A stretch of 64,000 nt of DNA from CAVOAK01 sp965217615 (lineage in GTDB: Bacteria > Pseudomonadota > Alphaproteobacteria > UBA8366 > CAVOAK01), in assembly GCA_965217615.1 (NCBI GenBank), contig CBDCIT010000030.1, forward strand, positions 62,001 through 126,000, written 5' to 3'. The position numbers and the translations under genes were made by a program. Under the pieces are notes generated by a model that did no database searches, had not been told where the DNA came from, and saw nothing but the letters and a program-made list of their open reading frames with translations. Positions 1 through 7,920 of the stretch are shown here, one piece after another (position 1 is the first letter of the stretch; each line of letters starts with the position of its first letter).

Positions 1-113
1 GCCGACGGCCCGCTAATCGTCACGGTGATCGTACCGCCACCGCCGCCACAGCCTGAGGTAATGAGGCCAATCATGGCCGCCAGGATCGGGAGGTGATATC
101 TTCGCTTGGTCAT
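1..113 (-). CDS. Lipoprotein, N-terminal part only (runs off window)
   Basis: The minus strand from the ATG at 111-113 begins MTKRRYHLPILAAMIG, continues LITSGC and then has a run of glycines. This is a short basic N-terminus, a hydrophobic stretch and a lipobox-like TSGC followed by a flexible linker. That pattern fits a lipoprotein signal peptide processed by signal peptidase II. Only about 37 residues are visible, so the mature domain is unknown. It lies downstream of, and in the same direction as, the lipoprotein-Slam-DUF3187 genes, so it is plausibly another Slam-dependent surface lipoprotein. That function is inferred from position only. Confidence 0.55.
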   Translation of the reverse strand, partial: MTKRRYHLPILAAMIGLITSGCGGGGGTITVTISGPS

Positions 114-248
114 CGCTCGGGGGCTCCTCGTGTAGCGCTACAGTGCTGGCGAATGGTCAGCGACATCGCTGATAACCGGTCCATTGTAATCTCATAAGCA
201 TGCCCTTGCACGGTTTCGGGTCGGCTGGCTGGACGCCATTCGGGGGCA

Positions 249-1289
249 CTACGGTCGCCAGCGGATTGCGGCGTGCAGGCCGATATCGGGCGCACCGCGG
301 TGCAGGCCGTCATCTTCGGTGACCGCGATCTCCAGCGTTGCCTGTTCGCTGAGCCGCAACGTGCCGCCGAGGCCGATCATGACGCCAGGATCAGAGAGCG
401 GCGCCACATCCGATGCGCCATAGGGCGAGGAATGGGCATCGAGCTGCACCGTCAGGCTCAGATGGTTGAGGGGCCGCCAGGTCACGCCAAGGTGTCCGAA
501 GGCAATCAACCGGCCGCCAAGGTCCGAAAGACCGCTGGGCGCCTCTCCGGCAAGCGCGCCCAGGCTCGCGCTGTATAGCCAGCTCCGTGAGTCGGTCGAT
601 CCTGGCAGCGCGCCCGAGGTCTCCGCCCAGAGCAAGGCCGAATACCCGCCGGAGCCCGCCAGCGCACGCTCATCGCCGGTCGGCAGCTTGACACTGCCCC
701 GGATCGCAAGGCCGTCGTTCGACAACGGCCAATGCGGCATCGCATAGCCAACCCCGATGCTGATATCCCCCAGCGAAGAAACACTTTCGCCGATATCGTA
801 GTAGGTTCTCCCGCCGCTGGCGTAGACCAGCGCCAAGCGGTCGCGCGGCGTGCGGTCCCTGTCGCCCTGGGGCAGGTGGAAGACGTCATGCCAGGTCTCG
901 ATGAAGCCGTCCAACCTGCCCGCGCGATGGGAGAGGGCGGAGACCTCGAAAAGATACTCCCAGCCATTCCCGAAGCCGTGTCTCAGGGCAAGCCCTTGCC
1001 TGTGGGTCTCGCCGTCGATCAGGACCCGCTCCGCGCCGGAGCTGGCCTCGACCAGGTGTGAGGCCAGCTCCATTGAGGCGATCACTTCGGACGAGCCCGG
1101 CGCCATCACGCGGGCGCCCAGCGAACCGGGCATGCCGTAGAGGAGTTGAAACGGGTTCAGGTTGACAATCCGCAGCGGCATGGCAACTGCGCCCCAGGCC
1201 AACTCGCTGGCAGTGCTGGCACCCGGCCACAGAACAGAGACGGCTAGCGCGCAAACAAGGCCGAGCCTGCCGGCACGGCGAGGCATCGG
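249..1289 (-). CDS. DUF3187-family outer-membrane beta-barrel protein
   Basis: The protein is about 346 residues from the ATG at 1289, which has an AGGGGAA ribosome site about 8 bases upstream. From this start it has a clean signal peptide (MPRRAGRLGLVCALAVSVLW, then ASTASELA). The longer reading frame back to 1376 would put 29 non-signal residues in front. The mature part is built of alternating beta strands rich in G, Y and W and ends in an aromatic strand (AAIRWRP), as outer-membrane barrels do. Features such as LNPFQLLYGMP and KLPTGDERALAGSGG match the DUF3187 family, whose function is unknown. It follows the Slam gene by about 100 bases in the same orientation, so it probably belongs to the same surface-export operon. 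The second Slam cassette lacks it. Confidence 0.7.
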   Translation of the reverse strand, partial: PMPRRAGRLGLVCALAVSVLWPGASTASELAWGAVAMPLRIVNLNPFQLLYGMPGSLGARVMAPGSSEVIASMELASHLVEASSGAERVLIDGETHRQGLALRHGFGNGWEYLFEVSALSHRAGRLDGFIETWHDVFHLPQGDRDRTPRDRLALVYASGGRTYYDIGESVSSLGDISIGVGYAMPHWPLSNDGLAIRGSVKLPTGDERALAGSGGYSALLWAETSGALPGSTDSRSWLYSASLGALAGEAPSGLSDLGGRLIAFGHLGVTWRPLNHLSLTVQLDAHSSPYGASDVAPLSDPGVMIGLGGTLRLSEQATLEIAVTEDDGLHRGAPDIGLHAAIRWRP

Positions 1290-1384
1290 GACGTTTCCCC
1301 TGCGATCGGCAGGTACGGGCTGCTTTCCTGGTGCAAAGACATCGAGGGCGGGCCGAGGCCCAGGTGCCATGACCACCGCGGTCC

Positions 1385-2752
1385 CTAGAACTGCCGCACG
1401 GCGCGCAGCTCGGCGCGGGTGCGTTTGTAGTCGTAGAGCTGCGCGTTGGTGTCCCGCGCCTCGTTCGTTACCACCAGTTGCGGACTGAAGCCATACAGGG
1501 TGAAGGCCCGGTTGTGGACCGTGGCCCGCAGGATACGGGTCCGGTCCTCCCGCGGTGCGCCGTCGGGTGTGAAGGGAAACCAGTTGCCCTCGTAGTCCGT
1601 CCAGCGCAGCTCGCCGCTGCCGCCAACGTTAAAGCCCAGCGGCAGGGCAACCGAGGCGCCAAGACGCAGCCAGCGGCTGGCATTGCGCCATCTCTCCGAC
1701 TTCGGTCGTTCGCTGGCGTATCCGGCCGCTCCGTCGGCCCGCAGGATCGGCAGGATCACCCAGGACCCGCCCAGCGTGAAATCCAGGATCGGTCCGTCCA
1801 GGAAATCCCTTGTCCGGTTGTCACGGCGGTACCAGGAGGCTCGGCCGTTTACCCTGATCCGCGGGGTCAACCGGTGCCCGGCTTCGACCCGGGCACCGAG
1901 ATCGTCGTTGGAGGGACTCGTGCCGGTCCAGCGGCGGCGGGCGGTGCCGACCAGGCTGACCTCGGTATCCCTGTCCACCAGCCAGCGTGGACCCGCATGA
2001 ACTGACGCAGAGGTCTGGTCGAACTTGCTTCCCCCATAGTCCTGCCGCGATAGATCGCCGCCCAGCCGCAGCCGCAGCCGATCCCCCAGGGGGTATTGAT
2101 ATTCTCCTCCCGTCCAGACCGAGACGCCTATGCCCGACGTCGTCAGCTCCTCCGCGTCGCGGCGGAAGGGCAGGTCGTTGATATAGATGATCTGTTCGTC
2201 CGAGGCCCCGCCGATGTTGCTGTCCGGCGACATTGCGGCGCCGAGATACATCGTCCAGCGGCGACGCGCTCGGATCTCGGCCAGGAACCGCTGCACGTTG
2301 GCCACCACCGATGCCGGCGGTTTGCCCGCCAGCACACGCTCGAAGTGGCTGCGCGCCAGGCTGTCCTCGCCCTTAAGAAAGAATGCACGCGCCTGTTCCA
2401 GGCGCACCCGCACCAGTTCGGGCCGGTCAATCAGCATAGTGTGGAGCGCGGCTATGGCCTCGTCCAGCAGTGCATCCCGCTCGTCGTCGGCAAGATCGGG
2501 CTGCTGCGATGCGCCGGTCGCCGCCAGGCCGATGAGGAAGAGCACGTTCGCCTCGACCGTGCGGCCCTGGGCCATCGGCCGTAGAACAGTCAGTGCCTCG
2601 TTGAACTTGCCGGACTTCACCAGTGCCTGGGCGCCCGAAACATCGGCAACGGTGGCCGGCGAAGGCGGGTTAACGGCGGCATTCGACATCGGCGCGGCGA
2701 ACAACAGGAAGGCACCGGCCACCACGGCGCGCAGGAATGGGCTGATAGTCAT
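1385..2752 (-). CDS. Slam-type surface lipoprotein assembly modifier (copy 1)
   Basis: The 455-residue protein has a signal peptide (about residues 1-25), a TPR-like helical periplasmic domain (about 35-165; repeats such as LVKSGKFNEALTVLRPMAQG and DRPELVRVRLEQARAFFLKG) and a C-terminal transmembrane barrel (about 170-455) ending in the aromatic residue F. This is the Slam (DUF560) layout: Slam proteins move specific lipoproteins across the outer membrane to the cell surface. The likely client is the TbpB-like lipoprotein immediately upstream in the same direction, now split by an IS. A hairpin terminator lies between the two genes, so Slam expression would depend on readthrough or on its own promoter. 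The close homologue at 38786-40159 has the same neighbours. Confidence 0.85.
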   Translation of the reverse strand: MTISPFLRAVVAGAFLLFAAPMSNAAVNPPSPATVADVSGAQALVKSGKFNEALTVLRPMAQGRTVEANVLFLIGLAATGASQQPDLADDERDALLDEAIAALHTMLIDRPELVRVRLEQARAFFLKGEDSLARSHFERVLAGKPPASVVANVQRFLAEIRARRRWTMYLGAAMSPDSNIGGASDEQIIYINDLPFRRDAEELTTSGIGVSVWTGGEYQYPLGDRLRLRLGGDLSRQDYGGSKFDQTSASVHAGPRWLVDRDTEVSLVGTARRRWTGTSPSNDDLGARVEAGHRLTPRIRVNGRASWYRRDNRTRDFLDGPILDFTLGGSWVILPILRADGAAGYASERPKSERWRNASRWLRLGASVALPLGFNVGGSGELRWTDYEGNWFPFTPDGAPREDRTRILRATVHNRAFTLYGFSPQLVVTNEARDTNAQLYDYKRTRAELRAVRQF

Positions 2753-2778
2753 CGTGTGTTACTCGGGCGCGTGTTTGC

Positions 2779-2811
2779 AAAAAAAAGAGGGTGGCAGAAC
2801 CTGCCACCCTC
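2779..2811 (-). terminator. Hairpin plus T-tract between lipoprotein and Slam (copy 1)
   Basis: On the minus strand a 10-bp perfect stem (GAGGGTGGCA with TGCCACCCTC, 5-base loop) is followed by eight T. It sits between the lipoprotein stop and the Slam start. The same stem with a different loop recurs at 40185-40216, so the stem is conserved. It can end most lipoprotein transcripts and let a fraction continue into Slam. Confidence 0.85.
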
Positions 2812-2878
2812 ATCCAGAAGATTGAACTTAAAGGATCAGGATCTCACGGGGAGATCCCGTTCCCAGGTAATGCGACTA

Positions 2879-4260
2879 CTACTTGGTTGCACCGAACCCG
2901 CCAATCACAGCGGCACTGTCGGTTACGGCATCGAAGGTGCCGGCAACCGTGCTAGGTGCATCAGTGTCTTCCGCGCCAGCACCGTAGAACGAGCCTTGCC
3001 ACGTCCCGGCACCAGCATTTGCCGTAGCCGTGGCACCACCGCCGAAGTCAACCTCAGTCGTGCCATCGAAGATCGCGCTGTTGTCGCTAAGGGTCGCATC
3101 CTCCAAAATCACTTTCCAAGGGGCAGTTGTCACATCGTCCAGCACGAAGCCTGTGACAGATCCACCGATGGTGCCCGCCGTGGTAGCATCACTGAACTTG
3201 GCCGTCAGGTTGGCGGTTGCAGTGAAGTGGCCAACACCGGAGTCGGAATGCACGCCGGCAGACAAGGTCTTCGTCACATACTTGCCAGCTGCACGACCCG
3301 AATATGTCGCATTGCCAACGATCTCTTGGGTAACTTCAGCCGCATGGTCAGTTGTACCGCCCGCGAAGACCTCGACATCGTGGACACCGGTGTTGGCCTT
3401 CGGCTTATTCAGCCACCAACCGAAGTAAGCGTAAGCTACATCTGGATCCTTGATCGTAGCTGTAAGCGGCGAAGCGGCCGTGAACCTCCAGTCCGTCGAT
3501 GCAACCAGCTTACCATCACTATTGGTCATCACCGTGCAATTACCCACAGCCGTGCACGTGAATTGACCCGGTACGCCGTCAAAGGTGCCGGTGACAGTTT
3601 TTGCTCGCTCATCGTCTTCCCCGGTGTAAGTCCAAGTTGTGCCGGGCGCTGAAGGGAAACCTCCAGACACCGCCTTTGCCACACGGTCCGCATTGAGCGC
3701 GTCGTCCAGCATAGCCTGCGTGTATTCGACGGTGAACTTCTTGTCCGAAGGCGCCGAGATGTCTGTGTAGAACACCACGGTATCGGTGGACTCGTCACTA
3801 ACGTCGGTCTTCGTCAACGTGACGCTATTCCAGTCGCCCATGTCGGCAGTGGTCTCGCCACCCGCATACTCGTCATCGGCATCGCCGTTCACATCGACTG
3901 TAAGTTTGCCAGCGGCATCGCGCGTCACCGCTAGGTCGTCCTCCATAATGCCTGTGGGGACCGCTCTGACGGCTGACGGGTTATCAACGATCGCCGTCCT
4001 GACCCCGGCCTCTCTTGCCTTCCTTTCAGCAAGCGCCGCGGCCGCGAGAACGTCATCTGCCAGCTCTTCGATTTCGGCAATGCGAGCATTAGCTGCGTCC
4101 AGTTCGCCCTGAAGCCTAGTCACCTCACCCTCTGCAGTGTCCGCACGCGTGTTGGCGGCAGCCAACTCACCCGTGAGCCTGGTCACATCGGCATTGGCCA
4201 TGTCCAACATGCCCTGAACGGCATCCGTATTACCGTTGGCCGTGTCCAACTCACCCATGA
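2879..4260 (-). pseudogene. C-terminal part of Slam-dependent surface lipoprotein, split by IS
   Basis: This is the 3' part of the gene whose 5' part is at 5705-6369. It carries the last heptad-repeat unit (MGELDTANGNTDAVQ, then GMLDMANADVTRL), a helical stretch, then a TbpB-like lobe. Visible landmarks are TFDGVPGQFTCT with a second Cys six residues on (probable disulfide), YAYFGWW, ATYSGRAAGKY, a beta-rich barrel, and a final GTWQGSFYG and AGTFDAVTDS ending GGFGATK. The same landmarks occur in the intact lipoprotein at 40277-42781 and partly in those at 45953 and 38063. Removing the IS and one 4-bp duplication restores a single frame of 680 residues. On its own this part lacks a signal peptide and should not be exported. 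Confidence 0.85.
4175..4258 (-). repeat. 84-bp heptad repeat unit, beyond the IS
   Basis: One further full unit of the 84-bp tandem array at 5707-6084, separated from it by the IS. It differs from the other units at only a base or two (for example ACC instead of ACT). It encodes 28 residues, which is exactly four heptads. Confidence 0.9.
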
Positions 4261-5704
4261 CAGCCCGTTGATTAAGTGGCTTTTTCCGGCTCTCACCCCC
4301 AGATGAAGAATGCGGCGGCGAAAGCCGACTGGCCGCTTTGCGAAACCCCCCGTGCCACCAGCATGGCCCCGGTGGGCGTGAGCAGAACGAAAATACCGCC
4401 ATATCCGCCCGCCACGGCCTCCCGCGGGGTGCCGGCGCCGATGAGCTGGCGCATCAGTAACGATAGATTGTGGCCGGCGACGTGGAGCAGGTATCGCTTG
4501 TGCACATTCTCTCGCCCGCGCAGCCAGGTTCGTCGCATGCCGCCACGATCGAGGTTGTGGGCAAAGCAGCGCTCGACGATCTCGGCGCGCAGCTTGAAGG
4601 CCTCGCGGGCGACCCCGGACTTGAGCCGCGCACGGTTGTTGGTGACCGCGCGCCGCGCCGCCTCATCACCGTGCCAGCGCGAAAAGCCGGTCTGCTTGGG
4701 CGCCGCGATCCGGGTCTTCCAGGGACTGTCGTCCAGAGCCCTCAAGACCGCCCGTGAGTGATAACCTTTGTCGGCGACGCATTCGGCCGGGTCCTCCGAC
4801 GTCGGTGCCGCATCCACCGCCCCGAGGTTTGCCTCGGCCTTCGCCAGGGTCTTGGAAAGCGTCGTGGTGTCGCCCTCATCGGCCGGGTGCAGCTCGGCCG
4901 CCACCACCGCGCCGGTGTCCAGATCCACCGCGTGCTCGGGCTTGTAGGCCAGATGCGTCGTGCCGTCCTTCATCTTGGCGATCTTGGCCTCGGGGTCGCT
5001 CTTCGAAACCCAATCCGTGTTGGAAAGCTTCTTGCCCTTGCGCTTCCGCTCCAGACTCGCCAGATCCTCGGCCGTGGGTGTCTCGACCCCGCTTTCCCGG
5101 GCCAGACGCTCCAGCATCTCCCGGTAGCCTTCGCCGTTGGCGCGCCGCACGATGTTCCGCAGCGCCGCGTTGGCCTCCATGGTCGAGGCATCGACGCCGA
5201 TGCGCTCGCCCTTGATCAGCCCCGCCTCGGCGATCAGCACCAGAACCCAGTCGAAGACCGCCGCGTGGACTTCATGGGGCAGGCGCGTGCGGCTTCGTGA
5301 CAGCCAGGAATGGTCCGGTACCCGATCACGGCTCCCCAGTCGCAGGAACGCCCGCAGCGAAAGCGAGTCCGAGCAGCGCCACTCCAGACCGCGCTCGCTG
5401 TCGATGCCCTCGAAGTAGCCCACCAAGTGCATCCGGAAATAGCGCCCGGGCGGCACCGAGGGCGCGCCCATCCGGGCCGCGTAATAAGGCCGGCAGCTCG
5501 CCTCGGCAAAGGCGTCGAAGCCGCCCTCGATCAGCACCGACTGCAAGCGGTCATAAAACACATGACCCGGAGAGCGCGGCATCTCCGACCAGCTCACCAT
5601 CAGGTCCCCCTGACCATCCTTCTGCCGTCCCATCGCCATCGGCAAATCCCCCTGCAAATCAGGGAACCAGAGAATCAGACGGCGCCGACTTAATCAACGG
5701 GCTG
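4261..5704. mobile_element. IS1182/IS5-like insertion sequence inside a lipoprotein gene
   Basis: The element is 1444 bp. Its ends are a perfect 17-bp inverted repeat (CAGCCCGTTGATTAAGT at 4261-4277 and its complement at 5688-5704). The 4 bases ATGA flank it on both sides (4257-4260 and 5705-5708) and are present once in the intact repeat unit, so they are the target duplication. It carries one transposase gene. It landed inside the stalk-repeat array without changing the flanking frame, so precise loss would restore the lipoprotein. Confidence 0.93.
4293..5657 (-). CDS. IS1182/IS5-like DDE transposase
   Basis: The 454-residue protein has an N-terminal InsH/DUF772-like region (DRLQSVLIEGGFDAFAEA, then PPGRYFRMHLVGYFEGI), a first catalytic Asp in GVDASTMEANAALRN, a second in CVADKGYHSRAVL, and a late Glu region (RAEIVERCFAHNL, RGRENVHKRYLLH), as in transposase DDE domain families of the IS5/IS1182 type. 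It fills almost the whole element, in the same direction as the interrupted lipoprotein. The frame is complete, so the element may still be mobile. Confidence 0.88.
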   Translation of the reverse strand: MQGDLPMAMGRQKDGQGDLMVSWSEMPRSPGHVFYDRLQSVLIEGGFDAFAEASCRPYYAARMGAPSVPPGRYFRMHLVGYFEGIDSERGLEWRCSDSLSLRAFLRLGSRDRVPDHSWLSRSRTRLPHEVHAAVFDWVLVLIAEAGLIKGERIGVDASTMEANAALRNIVRRANGEGYREMLERLARESGVETPTAEDLASLERKRKGKKLSNTDWVSKSDPEAKIAKMKDGTTHLAYKPEHAVDLDTGAVVAAELHPADEGDTTTLSKTLAKAEANLGAVDAAPTSEDPAECVADKGYHSRAVLRALDDSPWKTRIAAPKQTGFSRWHGDEAARRAVTNNRARLKSGVAREAFKLRAEIVERCFAHNLDRGGMRRTWLRGRENVHKRYLLHVAGHNLSLLMRQLIGAGTPREAVAGGYGGIFVLLTPTGAMLVARGVSQSGQSAFAAAFFIWG

Positions 5705-6369
5705 ATGAGCCTGGTCACATCGGCATTGGCCATGTCCAACATGCCCTGAACGGCATCCGTATTACTGTTGGCCGTGTCCAACTCACCCATGAGCCTGGTC
5801 ACATCGGCATTGGCCATGTCCAACATGCCCTGAACGGCATCCGTATTACTGTTGGCCGTGTCCAACTCACCCATGAGCCTGGTCACATCGGCATTGGCCA
5901 TGTCCAACATGCCCTGAACGGCATCCGTATTACTGTTGGCCGTATCCAACTCACCCATGAGCCTGGTCACATCGGCATTGGCCATGTCCAACATGCCCTG
6001 AACGGCATCCGTATTACTGTTGGCCGTGTCCAACTCACCCATGAGCCTGGTCACATCGGCATTGGCCATGTCCAACATGCCCTGGAGGCCCGTCACCATG
6101 TCGGTTGCGGTCCCCAAATCGGCATTGGCCATGTCCAACTGACCTTGGAGGTCCGTCACCATGCCGTTTGCGGTCTCCAACAGACCTTCAAGCTCGGTAA
6201 CCCGGCCTTGTGCGGCATCTCTGGCGGCTTGCGCAGCCTTCAGAGATTCCAAAGCTGTGTCGCGTTCGGCGGAGATATCATCATCATTGCCGGAACTGCA
6301 GGCACCCACAGCAAGCACAAGAGCTGCTGCTGCAACTGTCGTCAAAAATTTATTCTTGTGGAACTTCAT
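5705..6369 (-). pseudogene. N-terminal part of surface lipoprotein (signal peptide and coiled-coil stalk)
   Basis: Starts at the ATG at 6369 (MKFHKNKFLTTVAAAAL). This was chosen because the lipobox AVGAC follows at once and the same start is conserved in the copy at 42781. After the lipidated Cys comes SSGNDDD, then a long heptad coiled coil of MGELDTAN / DAVQGMLDMANADVTRL units. The reading frame enters the IS at 5704 and stops at 5659 after about a dozen foreign residues. If translated it would give a lipidated stalk without its barrel domain. Together with 2879-4260 it forms the original gene. Confidence 0.88.
5707..6084 (-). repeat. 84-bp tandem repeats encoding 28-residue (four-heptad) stalk units
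   Basis: Units start at 5707, 5791, 5875 and 5959, with a half unit from 6043. The spacing is exactly 84 bp and the copies are nearly identical at the DNA level. Each encodes MGELDTANSNTDAVQG plus MLDMANADVTRL. Because 28 residues are four heptads, gain or loss of a unit keeps both the frame and the coiled-coil register, so stalk length could change by slippage or recombination. Confidence 0.95.
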
Positions 6370-6557
6370 TCTAATGATATAGATCGACACGAGATGACAG
6401 AGGACGCCAGGGGATGTCAAATGTAGCTTATTTCCTGGCTGTTCATGGGAATCATAAACCCCATTTGACGCCATACGATGTCAGGGGATATCCCCGGATT
6501 GATTTATTGTGTTTCATTCAGTGTTGACTGTATTGGCAGCCGCGTTATCATCGGAGG
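6370..6557. promoter_or_regulatory. Conserved divergent control region, lipoprotein/recombinase (copy 1)
   Basis: 188 bp between the divergent lipoprotein and recombinase starts, closely matched at 42782-42969. It contains the palindrome GGGGATATCCCC (6484-6495), a hairpin ATGGG/CCCAT with a 10-base loop (6445-6464), a TGAC-N10-GTCA dyad around 6466-6483 and a related direct repeat near 6403. A promoter TTGACT-16-TATCAT (6524-6551) faces the recombinases. The -10 box is so close to the ATG at 6558 that the mRNA would be almost leaderless. Confidence 0.6.
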
Positions 6558-7847
6558 ATGACAAACTCCTCCGGTAAACGGGTCGCGCTGAACAAGCTGT
6601 CCCTGACCAGCCGCGCTATCGAGGCGATGAAACCAAGGGAAAGCCCCTGGGTTGCATGGGATGACAAACTGATCGGGTTTGGCGTTCGGGTGCAGCCCTC
6701 CGGCGTCAAGTCCTTCTTTGTCAACTACCGTGCCGGCGAGGGCGGCAGAAAGGCGCCCAACAGGAATGTCGTCATTGGCCGTTTTGGCAGGATGTCGCCC
6801 GAGCAGGCGCGGCGCCTGGCTCAACAGGTGCTGGGCAAGGTCGCCGCCGGCGGCGACCCGGCACTCGAACGCAGCGAGGCCCGCGCCATACCCCTGCTCA
6901 AGCAGGCCTTCGAGGACTATATGGCGTCCAACCCCAAGCGGTCGGCGAATACCGATACCAAGTACCGTGGGGATTTCGGCTCTCATCTCGGCGACTGGCA
7001 GTTGCGCCCGCTCGATGCCATTACCCGTCAGGATGTGGAAGCCCTGTTCAACCGCCTCACCGGCGATCTCGGCTGGTCGGCGGCCAACCGGGCGATCTCG
7101 CTGTTGCGCGCGGTCTATCGCCGGCCTTGTGTGGATTTCGAGGGCTTGCAGAACCCGGTCGATCTGTGGCTTGCCGGCGGCGGCAGGTATCATCGCCCGA
7201 AGCGGCGCAAGATCTCCACCCCGGCCGAGGTGCTGCCGTGCTGGAAGAAGGGCATCGAGGCCGCGGTAGGCATGGCCTCGGCCCGGGACGCGTTGTGGTT
7301 CGGACTCTATACGGGCATGCGCATCGAGGAGGTGCTGGCCCTGCGCTGGGAGCGGGTGGACATGGTGGCGCTTGTCTTCCGGGTCGAGGAAACCAAGACG
7401 GGCGAGCCCCTGGAATTGCCCGTCACCCGGCAACTGGCGGAGATCCTTGAACGCCGGTCGGTGGCGCGCGAGACGATGTCGGGCCAGCTGCGCGATTGGG
7501 TGTTCCCCTCGCCCGCCAGCGGTTCAGGTCGAATCCCGCATCTCAGTCATCTCTACCCGCCGATCAGCGAGGCCGGTGGCGCCAAGTTCTGGTTTCACGG
7601 CATGCGCAACTGTTTCATCACGGTGGCCGAGCACGACCTGTTGCTGCCGCGGAGCCTGAGCAAGCGGCTGGTCAACCATGCCCGGTCCAACGACGTCACC
7701 GAGGGATATGCCGCCGACTGGACCGCCGGGCAACTCCGCGAACCCGCGCAGCGCGTCGCGGACCGGATAGAGTCATTAATGTGTGGGTGCGCCGGCGAGG
7801 TGGATACGGCGCAACGGACCCACACAAGGGGATCCGGACCGATCTGA
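6558..7847 (+). CDS. Tyrosine recombinase A (copy 1)
   Basis: The 429-residue integrase-type recombinase has an N-terminal arm-binding, DUF4102-like region (GVRVQPSGVKSFFVNYRAGE, residues about 35-55), a core-binding domain (about 105-190) and a catalytic domain. The catalytic residues are visible: R in TGMRIEEVL, K in EETKTGEP, H and R in FHGMRNCF, H in LVNHARS and the nucleophile Y in TEGYAADW. It should cut and join DNA at specific sites. It is followed by the related recombinase B after 73 bases, so the two are probably co-transcribed. The AGGAGG-like site CGGAGG touches the ATG. The copy at 42970 is about as long and nearly identical. Its target sites are not known. Confidence 0.88.
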   Translation: MTNSSGKRVALNKLSLTSRAIEAMKPRESPWVAWDDKLIGFGVRVQPSGVKSFFVNYRAGEGGRKAPNRNVVIGRFGRMSPEQARRLAQQVLGKVAAGGDPALERSEARAIPLLKQAFEDYMASNPKRSANTDTKYRGDFGSHLGDWQLRPLDAITRQDVEALFNRLTGDLGWSAANRAISLLRAVYRRPCVDFEGLQNPVDLWLAGGGRYHRPKRRKISTPAEVLPCWKKGIEAAVGMASARDALWFGLYTGMRIEEVLALRWERVDMVALVFRVEETKTGEPLELPVTRQLAEILERRSVARETMSGQLRDWVFPSPASGSGRIPHLSHLYPPISEAGGAKFWFHGMRNCFITVAEHDLLLPRSLSKRLVNHARSNDVTEGYAADWTAGQLREPAQRVADRIESLMCGCAGEVDTAQRTHTRGSGPI

Positions 7848-7920
7848 CATTTGCGCAAGAACCTGCAAAGCAGGACACCCTCCACGTCCATTGCGATGAC
7901 GCGCGCGCCAAGATGGAAGC

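Noticed and set aside
5707..6084. Regular 84-bp repeats as a CRISPR array
   Set aside because: There are no unique spacers; the repeats are contiguous, in frame and encode a coiled coil.
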